Positions 17,830-25,477 of a stretch of DNA of 64,000 bases are shown in pieces (position 1 is the stretch's first letter; every line of letters starts with the position of its first letter). Both the position numbers and the translations under genes were made by a program. Source of the stretch: Hymenobacter latericoloratus (GTDB lineage: Bacteria > Bacteroidota > Bacteroidia > Cytophagales > Hymenobacteraceae). The notes below the pieces were generated by a model that did not search any database, had not been told where the DNA came from, and saw only the letters and a program-made list of their open reading frames with translations. The stretch covers positions 864,366 to 928,365 of the forward strand of contig NZ_JACHNV010000003.1 of the NCBI RefSeq assembly GCF_014199535.1, given 5' to 3'.

Positions 17830-17939
17830 GTAGGGAGCGGGGCTTGTCCCCGCCCGTCGGTGCACGAAATTGAATAGTTCACAGAATGGGGGCAACTCCT
17901 TTCGTTCAACGGCGGGCGGGGGCAAGCCCCGCTCCCTAC
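17830..17939 (+). repeat. 110-bp paired REP unit (BIME), left copy
   Basis: Two facing REP sequences (GTAGGGAGCGGGGCTTGTCC... and its reverse complement) at either end of a 110-bp unit. The reverse complement of this unit matches the right copy at 18447-18556 at all but three positions. It abuts the stop codon of the RAYT gene. Confidence 0.92.
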
Positions 17940-17942
17940 GGC

Positions 17943-18416
17943 TCATAGCGTATTCCAGCGGCTAGGATTTTCGAGAATATAGCGGCGTTGGGCTTCTAGC
18001 TCTGTGGAGTTGCGAATAATTCGCTCGTAGTAGTTACGCTGCCAGCACGACGGAGGCGCTGGCTGACCGCCTGCAAGCAGGGTGGCGCGCCATTGCCCGT
18101 AGCACCGCGACTTGAAACTGCCAACAATCTGGCTTACTGCCACTGCACCATTTCGGGTGAGTACTAAAATAAAGTGCAGATGGTTCGGCATCAGCATCCA
18201 GGTGTCGAGCCGTACGGTGGGGTAATAGTGCGGTAGATCTTCTAGCTGGGCCACAACCACCTGGCCTAGCCTAGATAACCGTAGCCGCTCATCGGGAAAT
18301 AAGCTGCCAAACAGATGTTCCTTGTTTCGGGTGCAGATAGTCAGGGCATAATAGCCCGCCCTGCTGTAATCATAGCCCGCGTAACGAATACTGCGGCGTT
18401 CAGGAAGCGGCTCCAT
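17943..18416 (-). CDS. REP-associated tyrosine transposase (Y1_Tnp, RAYT)
   Basis: 157 aa from ATG 18416; the upstream extension reads into the flanking REP unit and is not counted. HUH metal motif H79-L80-H81 in 'WMLMPNHLHFILVL', catalytic tyrosine in 'WQRNYYERIIRN' (Y129 or Y130), and C-terminal 'YILENPSRW' match the IS200-like Y1 transposase family. N-terminal 'RSIRYAGYDYSRAGYYALTICT' is typical of RAYTs. The motifs are all intact, so the protein could be active. It nicks single-stranded REP hairpins in characterised relatives. Confidence 0.93.
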   Translation of the reverse strand: MEPLPERRSIRYAGYDYSRAGYYALTICTRNKEHLFGSLFPDERLRLSRLGQVVVAQLEDLPHYYPTVRLDTWMLMPNHLHFILVLTRNGAVAVSQIVGSFKSRCYGQWRATLLAGGQPAPPSCWQRNYYERIIRNSTELEAQRRYILENPSRWNTL

Positions 18417-18446
18417 ATCAACGTCCAATATAGTAATATCACCACA

Positions 18447-18556
18447 GTAGGGAGCGGGGCTTGCCCCCGCCCGCCGTTGAACGTAAGGAGTTGCCCCCAT
18501 TCTGTGAACTATTCAATTTCGTGCACCGACGGGCGGGGGCAAGCCCTGCTCCCTAC
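18447..18556 (-). repeat. 110-bp paired REP unit (BIME), right copy
   Basis: Same length as the left copy and inverted relative to it, with three substitutions. Covers the 5' flank of the RAYT gene, starting 30 nt upstream of its ATG. Confidence 0.92.
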
Positions 18557-18571
18557 CCCCCCTACCAACCA

Positions 18572-18609
18572 CAAACGCCCCGTGCACCAACTGGTACACG
18601 GGGCGTTTG
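18572..18609 (-). terminator. Terminator after the AAA+ gene
   Basis: 13-bp perfect stem, 18572-18584 with 18597-18609, located 20 nt past the stop of the AAA+ gene on the minus strand. Confidence 0.8.
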
Positions 18610-18628
18610 CTTGCGCTAAAGATAAAAC

Positions 18629-20158
18629 CTACCGACGCTTGCGCTTCTTCGACGACAGGTATTCCTCATCATCGTCGTCATCGTCGCCGAAGTTAGGCAT
18701 GGTAAACATGCTGCTGAGCAAGTCCTTGAACTGCGCACCAGCCGTGAGGCGGTTGCGCGAAATCAGGCTGTGCTCGGCCATGCCGTGCAGGGCGAATTCC
18801 ATCCAGAAGTGCAGGTTTTCCTTGCTCAGCTCGCTGGGCACACTCTGCTGCACCAGGTCCTTGAGGCCGGGCACTACATCCAGCACCTTGCGGTAATCCT
18901 CGTCGGAGGCGTCGTGCAGCAAATCAATGGTGCGGGAGCCAAACCAGTCCTGCACCGGCTTATACGGGTTGGGCTTGTCTTTTTGCTTCTTGGTTTTCTC
19001 GGGGTCGGGGAAGTATTGCAGGAATTGGGTTCGGATGGCTTTGCCCATGAGCTTTTCGGCCACGATGCCCGCGCCCTCCTGCTCGCCTTCGTACACCAGC
19101 TCTACCTTGCCCGTTACGGCTGGCACAGCCCCCAGGAAATCAGCAATACGCACGTAGGTGTTGGTTTCGCCGTTGAGCAGAGCCCGACGCTCAGCGGCGG
19201 CAATAACCTGCTCGTAAGCCGAAATAGTAAGGCGAGCCGACACACCTGACTTGGCATCCACGAACTCGGAGCCGCGGGCCTCAATGGCTACCTGCTCTAC
19301 CAGGTCGTGCACGATTTCGTTGGTGGTCACCAAGCCGCGCTGCTCCTCCCGGATGCGGGCTTCCTGCTTGGTGATGCGCTTGCCGATTTCGATGCTCTTG
19401 GGGTAGTGCGTGATAATCTGCGCGTCGATGCGGTCCTTGAGCGGCGTTACAATAGAGCCGCGGTTGGTGTAGTCCTCGGGGTTAGCCGTGAAGACAAACT
19501 GAATATCGAGGGGTAGGCGCACCTTGAAGCCCCGAATCTGGATGTCGCCCTCCTGCAGGATGTTGAACAAGGACACCTGAATGCGGGCCTGCAAGTCGGG
19601 CAGCTCGTTGATAACGAAAATGCCGCGGTGGGCGCGCGGAATCAGGCCGAAGTGAATTACCCGCTCGTCGCTGTAGGGCAGCTTGAGGGTAGCGGCCTTG
19701 ATGGGGTCGGCATCACCAATAAGGTCAGCCACCGATACGTCGGGGGTGGCCAGCTTCTCGGTGTACCGGTCGTCGCGGTGCAGCCAGGTAATGGGGGTAT
19801 CGTCGCCCTTTTCAGCAATCAGGTTGCGGGCAAACACCGACAAGGGCTGCAGGGGGTCATCGTTCAGCTCCGAGCCTTCCACTACGGGCACGTACTCATC
19901 GAGCAGGCTTACCAAGAGGCGGGCAATGCGGGTTTTGGCCTGCCCGCGCAAGCCTAGCAAGTTGATGTGGTGGCCGGCCAGAATAGCGCGCTGCAGCTCC
20001 GGAATAACCGTTTCCTCGTAGCCATAAATGCCGGGAAATACGTCCTGCTTGCTTTGTAGCTTCTTAATCAGATTGTCGCGTAGCTCCTGCTTCACGGAGC
20101 GGGGCTGGTAGCCAGACTGCTTCAGGGCACCGAGGGTGCGGATATCAGGTTGAGTCAT
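18629..20158 (-). CDS. Magnesium-chelatase-like / MoxR-type AAA+ ATPase
   Basis: 509 aa. Walker A variant GLRGQAKT (69-76), Walker B FVINELPDL (181-189), sensor 'FVFTANPED' (221-229), followed by a helical lid and a C-terminal ~170-residue region with no recognised domain. It ends in an acidic run (about six Asp) and a basic KKRKRR tail. ChlI-like ATPases of this group normally work with a VWA-domain partner; one is encoded 1.7 kb upstream (21872-22978). Role of the pair in Bacteroidota is not established. Cytoplasmic, no membrane segment. Confidence 0.88.
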   Translation of the reverse strand: MTQPDIRTLGALKQSGYQPRSVKQELRDNLIKKLQSKQDVFPGIYGYEETVIPELQRAILAGHHINLLGLRGQAKTRIARLLVSLLDEYVPVVEGSELNDDPLQPLSVFARNLIAEKGDDTPITWLHRDDRYTEKLATPDVSVADLIGDADPIKAATLKLPYSDERVIHFGLIPRAHRGIFVINELPDLQARIQVSLFNILQEGDIQIRGFKVRLPLDIQFVFTANPEDYTNRGSIVTPLKDRIDAQIITHYPKSIEIGKRITKQEARIREEQRGLVTTNEIVHDLVEQVAIEARGSEFVDAKSGVSARLTISAYEQVIAAAERRALLNGETNTYVRIADFLGAVPAVTGKVELVYEGEQEGAGIVAEKLMGKAIRTQFLQYFPDPEKTKKQKDKPNPYKPVQDWFGSRTIDLLHDASDEDYRKVLDVVPGLKDLVQQSVPSELSKENLHFWMEFALHGMAEHSLISRNRLTAGAQFKDLLSSMFTMPNFGDDDDDDEEYLSSKKRKRR

Positions 20159-20292
20159 ACGGGGGAGTGAGTTACCGGCTGCCTACACGCCCAGACCAGG
20201 GTCAGTCTGGTTCAGGCAGCCGGAATAATAGTATAACTAGCAAGCCGGGCGGTTGGTTCGGGAGAAGTGTTTCCGAAATCAATGAATTTCCT

Positions 20293-21780
20293 TCACCGGC
20301 CGCTATGGGTAGCCGTCAGGGCTTGTTCCAACAGCGTTACCGTTTCGGCACCCGCCGAGGGGCGCGGAGCGGCACTCCGGTAGATACGCCCGTCGCGCCC
20401 GATAACCCAGTAGTTGGGGTAGCCGCCCACGCCGTAGGCCGCCGCGGCTTGGGTGGCGCCCGGGTCCAGCAGGTGCACGCTGGTAGGGCCGGTGAGCGGG
20501 TACTTGGCCAGGGCGCGGTGCCAGTCCTCGGCTTTGCGGTCCACGGATACATATAAAAACACTACGTCGCGGCCCTGGAACTGCTTTTTCAGCCGGGCGG
20601 CCGCCGGGGCCTCGGCCAGGCACGGGGCGCAGCTGCTATACCAGAAATCCAGGTACACTACTTTGCCCCGAAAGCTGTGCAGGGCTACGTTTTTCCCGCT
20701 GGCATCGCGCAGGGTGAAGTCCGGGGCCAGGCTACCGGCCTGCAAACCCGCCGTGCTGCGCCAGGCCGCGCGCAGGTTCCGGGCGATGGTAGAGTCGCGG
20801 TTGTGGCGGCGAAACGCGGGTAGGGCCGCTTGTACTGCCACTCGGCCCTCATCCGGGAAGTCGTACAGCTGGTTGATGAGCAGGTCGCCTACCAGTTGGT
20901 CGCGCAGGGTAGTTTCGCCGAAATCAGCCGTGGTGCGGGCATAAAGCTGTTCGCCGGTGCCAGGGGTAGCCGCCAGGCGCCCCGAGGGGGCCACCAAAAA
21001 GGCGTAGCGGTAGGCCCCCAGCATGCAGGCTACCGTTTGCATCTCGGCGGGCCGGCACGCAAATACCCCTTCCGCAGGCCAGTGCAACTCGCGCACAGAC
21101 CCAAAGTAAGTGGCAGGCAATACCGGTTCCTGCTTGGTAGTTCCCTTTACGTTGCCAGCGTAGCGCAGCAGCGAAAGAACCCGCTGCTGGGCCAGTACCC
21201 GGCGCCGCAGCCGCAGCAACGGCGTCGGCAGCGGGGCGCGGGCCTGCCAGGCGGCCAGGGTATCGAGCTGGCGCTGCTGGTAGGCATCTACCCGCTGCGC
21301 AAACTCGGCGGGGCCGGCCGGGCCAGCCTGGCTTTCGGGCAAGCTGTCAAAATCAAAGTCGAAATGCTGCTGGACGCGGGCCAGGTAATTATTGACGTGA
21401 GCGCCGCGGCCCCTGAAACGGAGCGTTTCGTAAAAGTTTTTGCGGTCCACCGTCACGTCCAGCGAGTCGCCGGCCCGCAGGTAGAGCGTCAGGGCGTTGC
21501 CTACCACAAACTGCACGTCCAGGGAATCCGACACCTTCTCCGCCCGCAGCCGGAACGTACCATCCGGAGCAATGGCAACCGCCTGCGCGGTGCGCTGCAG
21601 TTGCCCGGGCTGCTGGCGCCACAGCCGCACACTGTCGCCGGGCTGGGCGTTCAGCACGGTGCCGCGCAGCACGGCAGTGGTAGCCGGTTTGGGGGCGGCG
21701 GCAGGGGTAGGCGGCGGGGTACTCCGGACGGCAGCGCAGCCGCTGAGTAGAAATACGCTCACTAACAATTTGTAGTTCAT
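20293..21780 (-). CDS. TlpA-like thioredoxin-fold lipoprotein
   Basis: 495 aa from ATG 21780 (the longer ORF starts inside a terminator hairpin). Lipoprotein signal with lipobox LLSGC (Cys about 14), a Pro/Ala spacer, a central ~280-residue region starting with a DUF4369-like beta fold, then a thioredoxin domain (about 350-485) with redox site C384-A-P-C387 in 'YSSCAPC', 'GKVVYLDFW' before it and 'GVGGYPNYWVIGRDGRI' holding the cis-Pro region. Such proteins act as periplasmic disulfide reductases or in cytochrome maturation. Sits between the AAA+ and VWA genes on the same strand. Confidence 0.88.
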   Translation of the reverse strand: MNYKLLVSVFLLSGCAAVRSTPPPTPAAAPKPATTAVLRGTVLNAQPGDSVRLWRQQPGQLQRTAQAVAIAPDGTFRLRAEKVSDSLDVQFVVGNALTLYLRAGDSLDVTVDRKNFYETLRFRGRGAHVNNYLARVQQHFDFDFDSLPESQAGPAGPAEFAQRVDAYQQRQLDTLAAWQARAPLPTPLLRLRRRVLAQQRVLSLLRYAGNVKGTTKQEPVLPATYFGSVRELHWPAEGVFACRPAEMQTVACMLGAYRYAFLVAPSGRLAATPGTGEQLYARTTADFGETTLRDQLVGDLLINQLYDFPDEGRVAVQAALPAFRRHNRDSTIARNLRAAWRSTAGLQAGSLAPDFTLRDASGKNVALHSFRGKVVYLDFWYSSCAPCLAEAPAAARLKKQFQGRDVVFLYVSVDRKAEDWHRALAKYPLTGPTSVHLLDPGATQAAAAYGVGGYPNYWVIGRDGRIYRSAAPRPSAGAETVTLLEQALTATHSGR

Positions 21781-21797
21781 ATGGACAGGATACAAAA

Positions 21798-21831
21798 AAA
21801 GCCGCTGAGGTAACGCTACCCCAGCGGCTTT
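21798..21831 (-). terminator. Terminator between the VWA and TlpA-like genes
   Basis: Stem AAAGCCGCTG (21798-21807) with CAGCGGCTTT (21822-21831), A-run on the left that becomes a T-run on the minus strand. Suggests the VWA gene is transcribed apart from the TlpA-like gene. Confidence 0.75.
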
Positions 21832-21871
21832 CTTGTAAACCATTTGTCGCCAGCTTATAAGCTTAGTGTTA

Positions 21872-22978
21872 TTACACCGACTTGCGGCGGTTGCGCTTGT
21901 AGTCCTCGAAAATCAGGTGGCCCAGGCCTTTCAGGGAGCTGTAGTAGGCTTTGCCCTGATTCACCTCCGTAAACTCCTGCACGAACTGCTGCAGGTAGGG
22001 GTCAGAGGCAATCATGAAGGTAGTGATGGGCACCTTGAGGCGACGGGCGGCGGCGGCCAGATTCAGGGTTTTGTTCACCACTTTCCGATCCAGCCCGAAG
22101 GAGTTCTTGTAGTACCCGTTCCCTTCCTTCAGGCAGGTCGGCTTGCCGTCGGTAATCATGAAAATCTGCTTGTTGGGCGTCTTGCGCTTGCGCAGCAGGT
22201 CCAGGGCCAGCTCCAGGCCGGCTACGGTGTTGGTGTGGTAGGGCCCCACCTGCAGATAGGGCAGTTCCTTCACCTCAATCTGCCAGGCATCGTTGCCGAA
22301 CACAATCACGTCGAGAAAGTCTTTGGGGTACTTCTGCTTTACGAGCTCCGAGAGGGCCATGGCGACCTTCTTGGCGGGCGTGATGCGGTCCTCCCCGTAC
22401 AGGATCATGGAGTGCGAAATGTCAATCATGAGCACGGTGCTGGTTTGGCTCTTGTGCTCATTCTCGCGCACTTCCAGGTCACCTTCCGTCAGCATGAAGC
22501 CGCCGTCGCCGAGGCCGTGGTTGAGCTGGGCGTTGCGGATGGACTCGGTCATCTGAATCTGCTCCAGGGAGTCGCCGAAGCGAAACTCGCGCATATCGGT
22601 GCTCAGCTCGTCGCCCTGGCCGGTGTGCGGGGTGCGGTGGTTGCCCTGGCCCGACTTTTTGAGCTTGCCGAAGATTTCCTCCAGGGCCGAGCGCCGGATG
22701 TTCTGCTCGCTTTTGGCCGTGATGTTGAACGCGCCCGGCTGCTGGGGGTCCTCATCAATGAAGCCTTTTTTCTTGAGGTCCTCAATGAAGTCGCCCATGC
22801 CGTACTCGTTATCGGTCAGGCCGTACTGCTTATCCAGCTCGTTGAGCCACTGCAGGGCCTCGCTCACGTCGCCGGAGGTGACGGTCACGAGCTGCATGAA
22901 TATCTTGAAGAGGGAGTCGAAGCCTTTCTCACTTGACTCCTCGGGAACAAAGTCCCGGAAACGAAAGCCTGCTGACAT
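21872..22978 (-). CDS. VWA-domain protein, partner type for the AAA+ ATPase
   Basis: 368 aa, no signal peptide. N-terminal helical region (1-110), a Gly/His-rich linker (110-125), then a von Willebrand A domain (about 180-350) with an intact MIDAS: D186-I-S188-H-S190, later threonine in 'GPYHTNTVAGLELAL' and 'IFMITDGKPT'. Binds a divalent metal and protein partners. The general pairing with MoxR/ChlI ATPases is established; this pair is close but split by the TlpA-like gene and a terminator. Confidence 0.88.
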   Translation of the reverse strand: MSAGFRFRDFVPEESSEKGFDSLFKIFMQLVTVTSGDVSEALQWLNELDKQYGLTDNEYGMGDFIEDLKKKGFIDEDPQQPGAFNITAKSEQNIRRSALEEIFGKLKKSGQGNHRTPHTGQGDELSTDMREFRFGDSLEQIQMTESIRNAQLNHGLGDGGFMLTEGDLEVRENEHKSQTSTVLMIDISHSMILYGEDRITPAKKVAMALSELVKQKYPKDFLDVIVFGNDAWQIEVKELPYLQVGPYHTNTVAGLELALDLLRKRKTPNKQIFMITDGKPTCLKEGNGYYKNSFGLDRKVVNKTLNLAAAARRLKVPITTFMIASDPYLQQFVQEFTEVNQGKAYYSSLKGLGHLIFEDYKRNRRKSV

Positions 22979-23135
22979 ATCTGGGGGAGTGAGCCTTTAG
23001 AACAACGGCCGGGGTAGCAATGTTCATCCGAAGCAGTTTGCTTCTACGCCGCACCGTACGCGTGGCCGCAGCGCCAAGCCAGGTTTTATTTCCATTACCC
23101 GCGAGCCGAAGGCTCCACCCTACCCCTCTCCTCTT

Positions 23136-23417
23136 ATGAAAGCCATCTGGAACAATACGGTTGTGGCAGAAAGCGCCGACACCGTTGTCGTAGAAAACAA
23201 CCATTACTTCCCCGCCGACTCCGTTAAGCGGGAGTATTTTGAGGACAGCATTGCGGGCACCACCTGCCCTTGGAAAGGCCGGGCCAGCTACTACTCACTG
23301 CGAGTAAACGGCGAGCTGAACAAGGATGCGGCCTGGTTTTACCCCGAGCCGAAAGAAGCCGCGCAGCAGATAAAAGGCCGGGTAGCCTTCTGGAAAGGGG
23401 TGCAGGTAGTGCCCTAG
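23136..23417 (+). CDS. DUF427 domain protein
   Basis: 93 aa, the standard single-domain size. Shows the family pattern 'MKAIWNNTVVAESADTVVVE', 'NHYFPADSV', 'TTCPWKGRASYYSL', 'AAWFYPEPKEAAQQIKGRVAFW'. Cytoplasmic protein of unknown biochemical role. Stands alone between a divergent VWA gene and a lipoprotein gene; the 226-bp gap that follows is AT-rich and probably holds the promoter of the next gene. Confidence 0.92.
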   Translation: MKAIWNNTVVAESADTVVVENNHYFPADSVKREYFEDSIAGTTCPWKGRASYYSLRVNGELNKDAAWFYPEPKEAAQQIKGRVAFWKGVQVVP

Positions 23418-23643
23418 TCCGGAGGAGGGCTGGTCAGGGCTCCGAGAATAATCCAGCCGCTGTTCTCTGAAAACTATTTACTATACATATATTTAGGTAG
23501 TAACATGTTAATCACTATATAATAGAAAAAATACAACTCATTCTTGCTAACTTGCGTTTACAAACGCTGAATTCTGCCGGGCTACCCTGGCGTGCGGTGA
23601 GTTCCGCGCTTTCCTCAGAATGCTCCCTAATTCCTTCTCCATT

Positions 23644-24312
23644 ATGTTTACTTCTTCCTTTTCTCGTTTGCTGTTGGTAACTGGCGTTGCGGCCGCCGCC
23701 CTGACGGCCTGCGACTCGACGCGCCCCGTAGCCAGCGAATCCTCCGCTGAATCTGTTCCGGTTTCTCCCACCGTTGATGAAACGGACGTAAGCTTCAACC
23801 GGGAGGTAACCCAGGGCGACTACCGCTTCGCCGTGAAAACCTACGGCTCGCAGGAGCCGCGCGTCATCAGCATCCGCTCCTACCGCGGTACGGCTCAGAC
23901 CATTGACCCGCTGCGCCTGGAAGTGAACGGCGCCGTTACCAACATCGCCTCCGGCGACCTGAACGGCAACGGCAAGCCCGAGCTGTACGTGATGACCGAC
24001 AACAAGCGCGCCAACGGCGGCCTCTATGCCTTTGAGTTCGGGGAGCGGGGCTACACCCCCATTACGGCTCCCGGCACCCCAGGCGGCACTGCCGGCAGTG
24101 GTTACTCCGGCCAGGACTCCTACCAGATCAGTGGTAACAAACTGGTACGCACGTTCCCGGTAACCAGCAGCACGGCTACGGCCAGCGCCACTACCAGTGG
24201 TACTACCACCGCCGGTAGCACTACCTCCGCGGCCAGCACCCGCACCGTAGAATACACCCTCGATAGCTCAGGTAAGCTGGTGATGGGCCAGTCGATGGAC
24301 GCGCGCCCCTAG
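23644..24312 (+). CDS. Lipoprotein, possible PliI-type lysozyme inhibitor
   Basis: 222 aa from ATG 23644 (MFTSSFSRLLLVTG), which gives a normal lipoprotein signal with Cys in LTAC; the ATG at 23620 adds eight residues. The mature part has 'YRFAVKTYGSQEPRVISIRSY' and a calcium-loop-like 'GDLNGNGKPELYVMTD', similar in style to periplasmic I-type lysozyme inhibitors (PliI) and to FG-GAP/VCBS repeats. The last 60 residues include a Ser/Thr/Ala linker. PliI assignment is tentative. Confidence 0.6.
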   Translation: MFTSSFSRLLLVTGVAAAALTACDSTRPVASESSAESVPVSPTVDETDVSFNREVTQGDYRFAVKTYGSQEPRVISIRSYRGTAQTIDPLRLEVNGAVTNIASGDLNGNGKPELYVMTDNKRANGGLYAFEFGERGYTPITAPGTPGGTAGSGYSGQDSYQISGNKLVRTFPVTSSTATASATTSGTTTAGSTTSAASTRTVEYTLDSSGKLVMGQSMDARP

Positions 24313-24334
24313 CTCGTAGCTTTCCTGTAACGTA

Positions 24335-24371
24335 AAAAAAGCCTCCGCAACTTGGTTGCGGAGGCTTTTTT
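24335..24371. terminator. Bidirectional terminator between converging genes
   Basis: 16-bp perfect stem (24335-24350 with 24356-24371), A-run and T-run at the ends, between the PliI-like lipoprotein and the acyl-ACP desaturase. Confidence 0.9.
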
Positions 24372-24387
24372 ATAAGCGAATGGCTTG

Positions 24388-25368
24388 TTACTCAATCCAT
24401 TTGAACTTGTATTCCAGCTTCGGTACGGGCATGCGGTCGGCTACGCGGCGCAGGCGGTTGGGCAGGGCCATGATATACTCACGGGCTTTTTCCGCGGAGC
24501 CGTTGAGGCCGGTAATCTGATCGATTTTCCAGTCTTTGATCAGGGTTTCCAGGATATCGGTGTAATCCTGGCTGGTGTACACGCCCAGGCGCTGAGCGGC
24601 ATCGGTGAAGTGGCCGAAGGTTTTGCCCATCTCTACCCCCATCTCGCGCATGTAGTGGGCGGGCATCACAATCTTCTTGCGCATCATGTCCTCGAAGGCC
24701 AGCATCATTTCCGAAGGATCAACCTCGAAAATCTTCTCTACGAAGGTTTTATAGACGCGGGCGTGGCGGGTTTCGTCACCGGCAATCATGCCGCAGAGCT
24801 TGGAAAGCTGGTCGTCGCCGGCTTTGCGGGCCAGCTGCCCCACGCGGCGGTGCGAGATATTGGTGGCCGTTTCCTGGTAGCTGGTGTACACGAAAGCCCG
24901 GTAGGGGTCGTGGGCGGTGCCCAGGTCGAAGCCATCGGCAATGAGGTACTGGGTGCTGACCTCAAACTCGCGCATGTTCACGCGGCCGCAGAGGTAGAGG
25001 TAGCGGTTGAGCAGGTCGCCGTGGCGGTTTTCCTCGGCCGTCCAGCCCCGAATCCACTGGGCCCAGCCGTTGTTGGGGTCGCGGTTCAGGTCGTCGAGCT
25101 CATGAAACCAGGCCTCGTAGTTGGGCAGGGCTTCCTCGGTGATGGTGTCGCCGATGAGTACAGCCAGCAGATCGTAGCTGAGTTCCTTGGCCCGCTCGCG
25201 CAGCAGCTTTACTTCATCAAAGAAATTATCGAGGCGGGAATCGGGCAGGAAATCGGAAGGCTGCCAGCTGCTTTCCACGCTTTTCAAGAACGAACCCATG
25301 TTCTCTTTCACGAAGGATTCAAGGTGCTGGAGCACTTCCGAGCGGGAAGTAACGGAGGCAGTAATCAT
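24388..25368 (-). CDS. Acyl-ACP desaturase (soluble di-iron, stearoyl-ACP type)
   Basis: 326 aa from ATG 25368; a TTG five codons upstream is less likely. Both di-iron motifs of the soluble fatty-acid desaturases are present: 'WTAEENRHGDLLNRYL' (EExxH) and 'IAGDETRHARVYKTF' (DExxH), with 'YTSYQETATNISHRRVG' between them. It inserts a double bond into acyl chains on acyl carrier protein using O2 and ferredoxin, so membrane fluidity is the likely role. This is the plant/actinobacterial-type enzyme, common in Bacteroidota. Confidence 0.93.
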   Translation of the reverse strand: MITASVTSRSEVLQHLESFVKENMGSFLKSVESSWQPSDFLPDSRLDNFFDEVKLLRERAKELSYDLLAVLIGDTITEEALPNYEAWFHELDDLNRDPNNGWAQWIRGWTAEENRHGDLLNRYLYLCGRVNMREFEVSTQYLIADGFDLGTAHDPYRAFVYTSYQETATNISHRRVGQLARKAGDDQLSKLCGMIAGDETRHARVYKTFVEKIFEVDPSEMMLAFEDMMRKKIVMPAHYMREMGVEMGKTFGHFTDAAQRLGVYTSQDYTDILETLIKDWKIDQITGLNGSAEKAREYIMALPNRLRRVADRMPVPKLEYKFKWIE

Positions 25369-25402
25369 GGCAATGGGTGGCAAAGGGAGAAGTATTCGAA
25401 AC

Positions 25403-25410
25403 CAAAGGTA
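25403..25410 (-). promoter_or_regulatory. Promoter -7 element of the desaturase gene
   Basis: Minus strand reads TACCTTTG, a full match, 34 nt upstream of the ATG; expected leader about 29 nt. Confidence 0.55.
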
Positions 25411-25477
25411 TATTCTTCCTACCCCGTCGCTAACCGAATAAGTCCATGCGGGACTACAAAATTTTGGCTTCCGGCCC

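Larger units (their letters stand above)
17830..18556 (-). mobile_element. REPtron: RAYT gene between two inverted 110-bp REP units
   Basis: The 727-bp block consists of a HUH transposase gene flanked on both sides by near-identical inverted copies of a palindromic unit, the organisation of REP-associated tyrosine transposase loci. Such genes are usually non-mobile themselves but spread the REP units elsewhere in the genome (established for RAYTs in general; not shown for this one). Confidence 0.8.

Noticed and set aside
17943..18416. Insertion sequence with DDE transposase
   Set aside because: HUH and tyrosine motifs place the protein in the Y1/RAYT group; no target-site duplication or IS-type terminal repeats beyond the REP units.
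20830..21750. 306-aa plus-strand ORF opposite the TlpA-like lipoprotein
   Set aside because: Antisense of a gene with intact signal peptide and CxxC site; no motif of its own.
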